From: Gammaproteobacteria bacterium
GTDB taxonomy: Bacteria; Pseudomonadota; Gammaproteobacteria; DSM-19610
Assembly (NCBI GenBank): GCA_015494295.1
Contig: WGBO01000051.1
Span: forward strand, 1 to 50,132
Direction of reading: 5' to 3'
Length of the DNA stretch: 50,132 nt
The position numbers and the translations under genes are program-made. Below the pieces are notes generated by a model. The model did not search any database, was not told the DNA's origin, and was given only the letters and a program-made list of their open reading frames with translations. Every line of letters starts with the position of its first letter. The first letter of the stretch is position 1. Below, in pieces: positions 36,408 to 46,400 of the stretch.

Positions 36408-37780
36408 TGATCTTTCAGCCTCCCGGTGGTCATGTCCAGGGCGAGCCTGGCGAGCAAGGTGTCGACCCGGGCAACCAGTCGCTGATGGCGCGCCTGGGCG
36501 AGTTCCTGCTGGGCTCTCAGCAGTTCCAGCGCGTCTTCCAGACCCTTGGCATAGCGGATTCTCATCAGTTCGAACCGACGTTCGGCAAAGGTCGCCTGGG
36601 CGCTTGCAATGTCAAGACTGTCGCGACGGCGCTCCAGGTCCCTGAGCGCATTGCGGACCTCAAGGCGGATTTGCTTCTTGAGGCGGTCCAGGCTCAGCGT
36701 GCTGTGCCGGTAGTCGAGGATTGCCCGCTGGGTGTCGACCTGTTGTCGCGTCAGTCCCAGGTCGGTATCCACGGACAGGCCGAACCCGACCCTCTGATCG
36801 TCGATGCCCAGGCTGTCGTTGAAATTGCTGCCCTGTCCGACCAGGGAATACTGGAGACTGATGTCTATCGGTGCGCCATGACGTTTCGCCAGTATGGTCA
36901 TGCGTTCGTAGCGGTCTTCGACACGTTCACGGCTGGCGATCAGCTCGGTGCGGTTCTGCAGGGCTTGGGTCTGGAGCCTTTCCAGGTCTGCCTCACCGGC
37001 CCCGTCCGCGGACGAAAGTTGCAGGTCGAGGTCGAAGTTCACATCCTCGTCCACGTCCTTGCCGAGCAGGATCTTGAGCTTGTCCAGCTTGTCCTGCAGC
37101 CTGGACACCCGTTCGCGTTCGGCCTGCATGGCCGTGGTCAGCTCCAGTTTTGCTTTCCCCAGTTCGATGGCGCTGGCCATGCCCCGGGCGCGGCGCGCTT
37201 CGACGGCATCAAGGGTGGCCCGGGCTATCCGCACGATACCTTCCTGCACCGCGATGGCTTTCTTTTCCTTGAGCGCCAGGTAATAAGCCTGGATGATGCG
37301 CGCCGCCAGTTCCTCGGCGCCGACCTGGCTCAGGCGCTCGTGGTACGCCTTGTTGCGTTCCGCCTGGCGCAGGGCCAGAGCGCCGCTGCGTTCGGGGTCC
37401 GAAAACAACGGGCGGGTATAGCGGAGCCGCAGTTCCGACAGCGCGGTATTGCTGAAATCGGACGTGAAGAAGCCGGCCTCCAGACGGGAACCCGATTGGA
37501 GTTTGCGGCTGAGCGACACGCTGTAACGCGACCCGAACTCGGAGCCCAGGCGCGACTCCGATGAAACCGACGAACTGATCTTGGTGCGGAATACCGCCCT
37601 GGCGAGTTCCAGGTCGAGTTCCGCGACGCGGGCGCCATCGAGGAGCTGCCGGTATTCATGGTTGCTCTGGATGGCGATTTCTATGGCCTGTGTCACGTTC
37701 AGGCCTTCCGCTCCGGCGGGCGCGATACCCAGGCCCGCCATGACAAGCAGGGACCGTACCAGGGCAAGCCAGGGTTTCAT
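36383..37780 (-). CDS. TolC-family outer-membrane channel
   Basis: 465 residues from this start. The signal peptide MKPWLALVRSLLVMAGLGIAPAGA precedes two repeated OEP halves, rich in heptad helices (EELAARIIQAYYLALKEKKAIAVQEGIVRIARATLDAVEARRARGMASAIELGKAKLEL; the second half RYERMTILAKRHGAPIDISLQYSLVGQG ... RFELMRIRYAKGLEDALELLRAQQELAQARHQRLVARVDTL). It is the exit duct of the tripartite exporter. The open frame reaches 37930, but ATG 37780 gives a proper signal peptide. It is first in the exporter operon, preceded by a strong hairpin at 37831-37859. Confidence 0.9.
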   Translation of the reverse strand: MKPWLALVRSLLVMAGLGIAPAGAEGLNVTQAIEIAIQSNHEYRQLLDGARVAELDLELARAVFRTKISSSVSSESRLGSEFGSRYSVSLSRKLQSGSRLEAGFFTSDFSNTALSELRLRYTRPLFSDPERSGALALRQAERNKAYHERLSQVGAEELAARIIQAYYLALKEKKAIAVQEGIVRIARATLDAVEARRARGMASAIELGKAKLELTTAMQAERERVSRLQDKLDKLKILLGKDVDEDVNFDLDLQLSSADGAGEADLERLQTQALQNRTELIASRERVEDRYERMTILAKRHGAPIDISLQYSLVGQGSNFNDSLGIDDQRVGFGLSVDTDLGLTRQQVDTQRAILDYRHSTLSLDRLKKQIRLEVRNALRDLERRRDSLDIASAQATFAERRFELMRIRYAKGLEDALELLRAQQELAQARHQRLVARVDTLLARLALDMTTGRLKDQWHLQFTP

Positions 37781-37830
37781 CCGGTTTGACGGGTCGATGA
37801 TCGGGATGGCGGACGTCTCATGTGAAATGG

Positions 37831-37859
37831 GCGGGGCACGGTCCGTGACCGTGCCCCGC
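37831..37859 (-). terminator. Strong GC hairpin between the secreted protein gene and the tolC-like gene
   Basis: GCGGGGCACGGTC (37831-37843) and GACCGTGCCCCGC (37847-37859) form a 13-bp perfect stem with a 3-base loop, 21 bases beyond the stop of the minus-strand gene 37881-38666. Only a short T stretch follows (CCCATTTCAC). It probably terminates or attenuates transcription into the exporter operon, setting relative levels of the two. Confidence 0.6.
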
Positions 37860-37880
37860 ACCTCCGGGGTGGAATGCCGT

Positions 37881-38666
37881 CTAGTTGGCGATGATATTCC
37901 AGACGATGGCCTGGCCACCGGGCAGGCCACCAGCTGATCCCTGTGAGTAGGTGCCGCTCAGGGTGTTGGTGGCGGGGTCGTAGCTGAGGTTGGCGGTAGC
38001 CTGTATGCCCGAAAAACCGGAATAGGTTCCAGTGCCGGAGCCGCTAATGGTGGAGCCGGAAATGCTGCCGCTGATATCGGTGAAATCGGTGACCGACGAG
38101 GTCTGGACGATCTGGACCGATGAGCCGCTCGTCGATATCGAAACGACGACCGACTGGCCGGTCAGCAGATCCGGATGTCCACCGGGATTGGAGAGGAGCG
38201 AAAAGGCGACATTGTAGGCGCCGTTCGGCACGTCACTCGCGGAGGAGCCGCCGGTGTTGTCGTTGTCATCGCCCTGTGCGGCCGCAATGGTGCCGGCTAC
38301 AGCAACCGCGGCTACGCCGGCAACCATGCCGGTGCTCACCGAACCAATGGCCGCCGTGCTGCCGGCTGCTCCACTGATCGACACGGTCTGGATCAACTCG
38401 CCACTGGCGGTGAGGATGCGGTAGTTGCCATTGTTCGGAAAGTCGAAGATCAGCAAGCCGCGATCGTCGGTGTCTTCATCGACCTGGGTTCCGTCCGGGA
38501 AAACGATGGTGACGGTGGTGTTGGCCAGGGCCTGTCCGTCCGCCCCCGTTAGCGAAATGTGCTTGGTAACCGCAAGCAACGGTGTGGAGAACAGGCTGAT
38601 GCATATCGCGAGCAGCATGGAGATGGTGCGGTGCGGGAAATCTGTTACGGGCCGGTGCTGTGTCAT
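37881..38666 (-). CDS. Secreted Ser/Gly-rich protein with Ig-like N-terminal domain
   Basis: 261 residues. The signal peptide (TISMLLAICISLFSTPLLA) is followed by a carboxypeptidase-regulatory/SpaA-like beta domain (KHISLTGADGQALANTTVTIVFPDGTQVDEDTDDRGLLIFDFPNNGNYRI) and then a hydrophobic Ala/Gly/Val segment (STGMVAGVAAVAVAGTIAAAQ) before an Asp/Asn/Gly/Ser linker. The C-terminal ~90 residues are Ser/Thr/Gly-rich beta strands (VTDFTDISGSISGSTISGSGTGTYSG...). AGGAGG precedes the ATG at 38666. No family is recognised. It lies upstream of, and in the same direction as, the exporter operon, so it could be a substrate or surface partner; that is inference. Confidence 0.7.
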   Translation of the reverse strand: MTQHRPVTDFPHRTISMLLAICISLFSTPLLAVTKHISLTGADGQALANTTVTIVFPDGTQVDEDTDDRGLLIFDFPNNGNYRILTASGELIQTVSISGAAGSTAAIGSVSTGMVAGVAAVAVAGTIAAAQGDDNDNTGGSSASDVPNGAYNVAFSLLSNPGGHPDLLTGQSVVVSISTSGSSVQIVQTSSVTDFTDISGSISGSTISGSGTGTYSGFSGIQATANLSYDPATNTLSGTYSQGSAGGLPGGQAIVWNIIAN

Positions 38667-38884
38667 GTCGAAACCTCCTCGAAGTCTTGTTCCAGCGTGG
38701 AAGTCGTGGTGTTTTTTATTCGTGTATATAGGGTGTGTCTTGTGTGGCATCCCCTGCCCGGGCTGCTCCAGGTTCCGTGGCAAGTCACACGCTAACTTTA
38801 GTCGCGGGCATTGTGTATTTCAAGCTGAGCTGCAAGCTGCGAAATGAACCTGCCGGTTGGAAAAAAACGGGGCCATGATCTAGA

Positions 38885-38934
38885 CTTCCGGGGCGGGACA
38901 ATATCAATAACCGATAACCCGGAAGCCGGAGGAG
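38885..38934 (+). promoter_or_regulatory. Leader of the subtilase operon with inverted repeat
   Basis: CTTCCGGG (38885-38892) and CCCGGAAG (38918-38925) form an 8-base inverted repeat with a 25-base loop, directly before the GGAGGAG ribosome-binding site and ATG at 38935. It could be an operator or an RNA hairpin near the initiation region. No clear -35/-10 pair is visible; the 268-base divergent gap 38667-38934 must contain promoters for both strands. Confidence 0.45.
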
Positions 38935-40452
38935 ATGACCAGTAATCCTCGAGCCTTTAGGGAGGGTGCGCACGCGGTTTGCGTTTCCGTTCCACGCCAG
39001 ATACGCGAACCGGCCCTGTCCACCGGCCTGTTTCGGGGGGTGTTGTTCCTTGCCCTTGCATTTCTGGTGGGAGTTTCCCCCGCCTTTTCCGTGTCAAAAA
39101 GTCAGCCCAACGACCCTTATTTTTCCTCACGGGGCAGTTGGGGACAGCCCTACGATGACCAGTGGGGGATGAAACTGGTCGGTTTTCTCGACCAGGCCAA
39201 TGGTGAATCGGCGTGGAACGTCGAGGATGGCAGCAGTCGTCCGGTCGTCGTTGCGATCATCGATACTGGCCTGGACTACTTTCACCCCGACCTGGATCCC
39301 GCAACGGTATGGCGCAATACCGCTGAACAGGCCAATGGCATCGACGACGACGGTAACGGGTACGTCGACGATCTCATCGGGTGGAACTTCTACGACAACG
39401 ACAATACCCCCTGGGACTACGCCGGTCATGGCACCCACGTGGCGGGTATCGTGGGCGCCGCCACCAACAACGGGGAGGGGATTGCCGGTATCAACCGGGG
39501 TGTGCGTATCATGCCGCTCAAGGTGCTGAACTTCGTCGGCCGGGGGCGCAGCACCGGTATCGCCGAGGCCATTTTCTATGCCGTGGCGAACGGGGCGAGA
39601 ATCATCAACCTGAGTCTTGGTGGGCACCACCTGTCGAAAACCGAAAAGCTGGCTATCGATTACGCCTATAAGCATGACGTACTGGTGGTGGTTGCCTCCG
39701 GTAACGAAGGTGTCGACAACAAGGATTACGGGCCGGCCGGCCTGGACTCGGTGCTCACGGTCGGAGCAGTCGATGCGCAGGGAAACTATGCCGGTTTTTC
39801 CAACTGGGGCGCGGCGGTCGACGTGGCGGCGCCGGGCGTTGACATCCTGTCGCTCAGGGCGCGGCGTACCGATTTCGCGCTCATTTCCGGGCAGGAGGAT
39901 TACAAGGCCGGGGAGGGCTTCGTCGGCAAGGAGAACCGTTACTATCGGGCCACCGGTACGTCCTTCGCCGCGCCCTTCGTGACCGGCGTGGCGTCCTTGC
40001 TGCTGGCGCGGAATCCGGATCTGGGCGTCGAGCAGTTGATGCGCATCATCCGCAATACCGCGCGAGACATCGATGCCCCCGGGATCGACCAGAATACCGG
40101 CTACGGGTTGCTGGATGCGCGCGCGGCGTTGCTGGCGGACCCAGGCTTCTTTATCGACGCGCGCATCAGTGGCGTCAGTGTCGTGCAGAAGAAGGGCCGG
40201 CCCTGGGTCCGGCTCACCGGAACGGCCGATGCGGATCGGTTCGGAAAGGCCTGGATCGAGATCGGCGAGGGCGAGAATCCTTCGCGCTGGAAGAAGGTGT
40301 CGGACGATATTGGATCGGCGGTGCGCGACGGCGTGTTGTATGACGTCAATGTCAAGCACCTCAAGGGCGCAAAGACCTGGACCTTGCGTCTTATCATGGA
40401 ACACCGGAACGGTACGCGCCGGGAAGCGCGTTTCGTACTTAACCTCGGGTGA
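38935..40452 (+). CDS. Exported subtilisin-like serine protease (S8)
   Basis: 505 residues. The N-terminal hydrophobic segment (residues about 32-52, GLFRGVLFLALAFLVGVSPAFS) is an export signal after a long basic N-terminus. The catalytic triad is complete: Asp110 (VVVAIIDTGLDYFHPDL), His165 (AGHGTHVAGIVGA) and Ser343 (GTSFAAPFVTGVASLL), with oxyanion Asn257 (ASGNEG). There is no obvious long propeptide. A ~100-residue C-terminal domain (FIDARISGVSVVQKKGRPWVRLTGTAD...) is beta-rich. GGAGGAG precedes the ATG. The stop overlaps the GTG of the giant protein gene by 4 bases, so the two are translationally coupled; processing of the giant protein is a reasonable hypothesis. Confidence 0.92.
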   Translation: MTSNPRAFREGAHAVCVSVPRQIREPALSTGLFRGVLFLALAFLVGVSPAFSVSKSQPNDPYFSSRGSWGQPYDDQWGMKLVGFLDQANGESAWNVEDGSSRPVVVAIIDTGLDYFHPDLDPATVWRNTAEQANGIDDDGNGYVDDLIGWNFYDNDNTPWDYAGHGTHVAGIVGAATNNGEGIAGINRGVRIMPLKVLNFVGRGRSTGIAEAIFYAVANGARIINLSLGGHHLSKTEKLAIDYAYKHDVLVVVASGNEGVDNKDYGPAGLDSVLTVGAVDAQGNYAGFSNWGAAVDVAAPGVDILSLRARRTDFALISGQEDYKAGEGFVGKENRYYRATGTSFAAPFVTGVASLLLARNPDLGVEQLMRIIRNTARDIDAPGIDQNTGYGLLDARAALLADPGFFIDARISGVSVVQKKGRPWVRLTGTADADRFGKAWIEIGEGENPSRWKKVSDDIGSAVRDGVLYDVNVKHLKGAKTWTLRLIMEHRNGTRREARFVLNLG

Positions 40453-43400
40453 CGCGGGTGCCGGCGCTGTTTCGACATGGGCGGGCGGGCACGAGGTGGC
40501 GGTACTGGTTCGTGGCGCTGTTGTGCGCGTTCGCCTTGTCGGTCGTTCGGCAGGCCGTGGCTCAGGAGGAGGGCGCCCTGGCCGCGCACTACCTGTCGGT
40601 CCGCTCCAACCCCGGACAGCCGTTCGGCCAGGATTTCCGTTCGTTGATCGAGGAAGCCGGCTCCCGGGTCGGGCGCGTCGTCGATGTGCCGGCCGAGGCA
40701 GGGGGCGGGCAGATAGCCAGTGTCCTGAAGCCGGCCGATCCCGCGCGCGCGAAGTCACTGGCCAGCCGCCTGCGTTCGGTGGTGCGGGACGGGTTTGTCG
40801 AAGGCGATTCCTGCCGGGAGTACCTGCCACAGGAACCTTTCCCCGGGCAACCGGAATGGAAAGGGCTGGGCGAGGGGGCTTCCGGCGCCACGCTGGAGCA
40901 GGTGCTGGGCGCGCTTCCCGCGATGCCGGGAGGAGCGGATGCCCGCGTGCTGGTGGCGCCGGATCCGCCGTCCGTCAGTGATTTCGTGTCCGGTCTGTCG
41001 GTGCCCTGGGTGTCCGACCCGCCCTTGTTTGCCCCGGCGTCCAGGGCCCCGGGACTGCGTGTCGGCCGTACCGTCGTCCGCGGCGGTTGGCGAGTGATAG
41101 TGGCGGAAGGCTGGGATTCGACCACCACCACACCGCCGGAAACGCCGCCCGAGGAGCCGGGCATCACGCCCCCTATCACCGAAACGTACACGCAGGCCTG
41201 CGACCTGCCCGGACGTACGCCTGCCCCGACGCCGGCGATAAAGGTTGCGCTTAAGGCCGGCGAACCGGCCACCTTCCCGTACCCCCGCCCCATACCCTTG
41301 CAGGCCATTGCCCGTGACTACGACCAGATTCGCCACACCTGTTCGGGTTGCTCTGGCGGCAAGTCCGACGACATCCGTTATATCGAGGACGCCATATCCA
41401 CCTACCGCTGGGAAATCACGGGCGGCGAGGGATCACTGAATTCACCTTATGTCGATATCGAGGATCTCGAGGAACTGGAGCGAAAGATCCGCGAGAAGCG
41501 CGAAGAGATTCGGGAAAAGGCCCAGGAACTTGCCCGCCTCAAGGAACAGCGCAAGCAATTGCAGGAAAGCCGCAAGGCCCGGCGCGAAGCCCTGCAGGCC
41601 GAAATCGAGAAGTTGAAAAAGGAGCGCACGGAAGTCGAATCGGAGAAGACCGAGGTTCTTGCCGAGATCGCCGCCCGGCACGAGCAACTGGCTCAACTGG
41701 AAGCCGAGTTGCGCGCGGCGCTGGAAGCCATTGAACAGAAACGCGCGGAAATCAAGGAAAAACAGGCTCGTATCGACGAGTTGCAGGACAAGATAGACGG
41801 CGAGCCGAGCGGGCGGGAGAAAACCCTGAGCGCGAAAATCGACGATCTCGAAAAGCGCACCGAGGCGCTGCGCGCGGAACTCGAACAGTTGCGCCAGGGA
41901 CACGCGTTCGAGGAAGACCAGCTTCGGCAGTCCTACAACCGCGCTGTCGAAAAGCTGGTTGCCGCGCGGCGCGCGTTGCAGCAGACGCGCGCCAGGCTCA
42001 GGGGCGTCCAGGACCGGATTTCCGCGTTGCAGAACAGCCTGTATACCAGTCCCCAGGTCCAGGATGTGTTGTTGCGCAAGGCTGGCATGCAGGATCTTGG
42101 GCGGCGTATTTCCAGCCGCTACCTGTCGGGCCGGGACACCGGCCTGACGAAGTTGTCACAGTTCGCCGACGCGTTTGTGAGGGCCCCGACCGCGGCCGCC
42201 CGTCAGTCCGCGCTGGACAGTTTCCTGGCGCAGAAGGCCGACATCCTGTCCAGTCTGGAGCAGCAGTGCGGGGCCTTGTCGGGTGCGGACCGCTCCGCAT
42301 GCCTGGACGACCTGCGTGAGTTGCGTGGTGAAACGGACAGTCTCGGCGAGACGATGCAGCGCTCCGCCAGCACTCCCGCCATCGATCCACAGAAATGGAA
42401 GGATCTGCAAAAACAACAGGCGGATCTGGCCGCGCTCGAAAACCAGGCGAAGGCCGCCGGTGCAAAGGTCGAGGCTGCCCAGCGCGAGGTGAATGCCGCC
42501 CAGCAGCGCTACCTGGACGGTCTCGACCGGCTGGAGCAGGCAGAGTCGCGCATGCTGGAACAGATAGCGCAGCTGGAGCAGCAATCGCAAGACCTTTCCG
42601 GCGAACTCGAGAAGGAACATCGGCGCGCCGAGGAGGAACGCGTTCGCAATACGCCGCAGTGGCTGGACGAGATTGCCACCTTGCGCGCCGAGATCGACGA
42701 ACTGAGCGCGCAGATATCCGGGAAGCATCGCGAGGCGTCCGCGAAGCAGGCCAGGCGCCTGGAAGTCGACAAGGAGTTGCTCGGTCTGGAGGCGAGGCGC
42801 AAGGAACTGGACAACCGCTTGTCCTACATCGATGCGCGGATCCGTGATCGCGAAGAAAAGATACGCAAGCTCGACACCGAGGACGACGAGCTGGCGCGCA
42901 AAATTGCGAAGGCGAAGGACGAGCTTGCAAGGCTGGAGAAGGAACTGGAGGAGCTGGAAAAGGGCAGGAACCCGCGGGCTCATGAAAAGAAGAGCGCGAC
43001 CGGGCAGCAGGTATTCTATATTCCGCCGCCGCTGGAGCTCGTGCCCGGTTTCAACAAGGGGCGCTTCGACCAGCTAAAGGAGGAGGTTGCCAGGGCGGAA
43101 GCGCAGCTTGAGAAAGCGCGCGGCGCCAAGGCGGGCTTGCAGGACAAGGCCTGGGAGATTCTGCGTGGCATGAATGAAAACCTCTGGACCCTGCGCGCGG
43201 CGCTCGACACCATCGCCTCGGTGGAGGAGGAACTCAAGGAACTCGAGGACGAACAGCACGAACGCAAGACGGAACTTGCTCACCAGCGCTCGGGCGAGGC
43301 CGAAAAAGCCAACCAGCGCCTGGCCGAGGCGGAAGGGAAGCTGGAGGACGCCCGCGGCAAGGAAGGGGCGGCCGAGCGGTCGGTGGAATTCTTCAAGAAG

Positions 43401-46400
43401 GAAGTGTCGAATAAACGCAAGGAATTCGATAAGGAATTCGACGCGCTGGTCGAGGTGGAGGTGGACGCCGCCGGGCTTCGCGACGAGGCGACAGCCAGGC
43501 GCAAGGAGTTGGCGAAGGTGCGTGCCGAACTGGCGCGCAAGCGCACCGATGTCGAGAGCGTTCTCAGCCGCATGCGGGATGCCGAGGAACGCCTGGCGCG
43601 CGCGCGCGACAGTCTCAGCCGGGCGGCGGCGCGTGAGAATGAACAGGCCGAGCGGGCGGCCAGGGCTGAGGTCGATCGCTACCAGTCTCAGCTCGACAAG
43701 TTGAAGCAGGACTTTACGGCCAGGCGCGCGGAACTCGCTTCGCTGCGGGACCGGTTCGAACAGGCCCAGAAGGCGAGCAGGGATGCGGACAAGGCATCGG
43801 ACCGTGAAAACGAAAAACTGCGGGCACAGCGCCGCCGCTTCAGCGTGGTCGAGCAGCAGCTCAAGTACAAGATCAAGCTCTACGATGGCGCGGTAGAGGA
43901 CAAGCTGGCGGCCAGGCGCGAGGTTAAGCGAGCGGAGAAGGCGCTGGAAGATCAGAAGGAACAAACCCGCAAGGCCAATGAGGCAACCCAGAAAGTCGAC
44001 GAGGACCCCGATGTCAAGGAAGCCCAGAAAGCGATAGACGCCAAGAACAAGGACAAGGAGAAGGCCGAGGCCGACAAGAAAAAGGCCGAAGTGGCGCTGG
44101 AAAACCTGCAAAAGGCGCGCGAGGAATGGAAGCAGGCCAGGTCGCGCGCCGATGCGGAGATCGACAAGGCGCGGAAAGCGCTCGATGACGCCAGGCAGGC
44201 CATGAAACGCTTCCTCGAGAAGGAATTCGACAAGGTCAACTTCACCGTCACCCTGCGCCTCACCGTCGAGGATCAGCCGATCGGCGACAAGTGGCGGTCG
44301 GATGACAAGGCGGTGCAGAAGGTCATCACCATAAGCTTCAAGGGGCGCCGGGAACCGGTGATCAAGGGGCCTGACGACGATTTGCGGCCGCCGCCGCCAA
44401 GTCACAAGGCTGCAAGCTGCGATGTAAAATTCAGCTACCTCTCCGAGCCGGCGCCGCGTGTCGAGGTGGTGTCGCCGCCAGCACCCGCCGGTATCGAGCC
44501 GCAGACGATAGCGCTGTTCTACAAGCAGGGACAGCCGCTGTATCACCGCTGGCCGCCGCGCAAGGAAAACACGGATATCCTGGTTGCTTCGGCGACCCGC
44601 TTCGCCACGGCCGGTATCGATACGGACAAGACCAGCGTCCAGTGTGTTGCGGGCAGCGGCAAGGGCTTGCTGGTCGGTGGCGGGGTGCCCGCGCCTGCGG
44701 CGGCCAGCGGACCCATGTGTGCGGCCGGCAAGCCTGCCGGCGGCGAGGTCAGCGACGTGGTCCACGCAGTATGGACGGCGCCGGCGCATACTTCGCCGAC
44801 CGAGTTACGCACCATGCTCGACATACCCGAGGTGAGTCCCGAGCAGTGCAGCGGCAAGGAAACCGTCAAGGTGCTCTACCACGACAGCAAGCTCCAGTTC
44901 AACGACGGGGCGGACAAGCGTTTGAAGTACGAAAGGCTCACCGGCCTGCTGGGCGACGCTCCCGCGGTCTACACCGACTTTGGCCGCGACAACAGGGTTG
45001 AGCTGCGGGTGCAGGTCTTCGATGGGGCGCACAAGGGCAAGCCCGGGCAGACGATCGAATGGAAAGTGAGCAGCCACCAGCCCGCCGAGCTCAAGGATGA
45101 CGAGTACGGCTTCGAAGCAAACAAGTCGAAGTCGGAGACCCGGACCACCGACGCCGCGGGTTATTCCCGGATCAATTTCTATCTGACAGCCCGCTATGGC
45201 GACGTGGATATAAATGCGACCTGGAAGCGCGGCAAGGACACCTGTACGGTTGCGAAAATCAAGGTACGTCGCCTGCTGGAACTGAGGAAGCTGTACGTGG
45301 GCTTTGCGCCAGACAAGGGCTGGGAGCAGGCGCGCAAGATGTGGGACGGTGACAACGACAGTGAAGGGCTGGCCAAGGCGCTGCCAGAGGACGGTGCGGA
45401 TCAGAAGCCGACGTTTGCCGTCGGTCTGCTCGACGACCAGAAATCGGCGGTAGACGGCAAGAAGATTCTGTTCAGCGCGCTGGAACCCCCGGAGGCGGGC
45501 ATGGAGCCGGCGGAGAAGGAAACTGAAATCTACGGCCTGGCCTGGAGTTTCGCTTCCGATATCGAGAAGGAAGCGCAACTCAAGATGAAGGCCGGGATTG
45601 ATGATCCCCTCAAGCCGGTGACCAGGCCGCCCGAAGTCGAGGGCGAACAGTCCACTGAAACGGAAAACCGGTTCCTGATCGGTCCGGAAGGCAAGTACCT
45701 GACCATTGAAACCGACAAACCCTTCGTTCCCGGCCAGCCCTACACGGGGGGTGCTCGCTTCGTGATTGCCGGCGGTATCCCGGTGAAGTTCAAGAAGCTG
45801 CAACTACAGGCCGAGTCGGTGACGGTCGAGCGGAAGGCGGCCGGGCTGGTGGCTACCGCGGGCACGGTAAGCTGGTCTACCAGTGCAGGCGGCGGCAAGC
45901 CGTTCTCGTTCGAGAAGGCCAATTTCAACTTTGTGCTGGAAACGCTGGGCCTGACGGCGGGCGCCGATGGCCGCCTCAGTGGCAAGGTGAAACTCCCCGG
46001 CATGGAAGAGGAAGCGGGCTTCTCGGCCATTATCGGCCCGGGTGGCTTCCTGGGCGAGGCCAACAACTTCCCCGAACTCAAATTCGGCGGCGTCACGCTG
46101 GAAAAGGGCGCGGCTGTACTGGTCGACATGCACGATAGTGAAGGGCCCGAGGACGTTTCCGGGTGGAGCGGACGCGGCTTGTTGATCCGGCAGGCGAAAC
46201 TGGTGTTGCCGGATTCGATGAAGGGCGAGCGCGACAAGCCGCCGGTAATCGGCGTCAAGGACCTGTTCTTCAATTCGGCTGGTCTCAGCGGCGAAATCAG
46301 CATCGAGTACAGTGTTTCCGCCAACCTGGGCAAGGTGGAACTCGCGGTCGAGAAGGTGCTGGTCGAGTTCAGGCAGAACGAGCTGACCAGGGGTGAGTTC

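Noticed and set aside
41461..44225. Tandem DNA repeat or CRISPR-like array in the Lys/Glu-rich region
   Set aside because: The repetition is at the level of heptad residues, not of conserved DNA units; no regular repeat-spacer pattern occurs anywhere in the window.
43074..44789. Minus-strand open frame (571 codons) inside the giant protein gene
   Set aside because: A Leu/Arg-rich reverse complement of Lys/Glu coiled-coil codons; no start signal.
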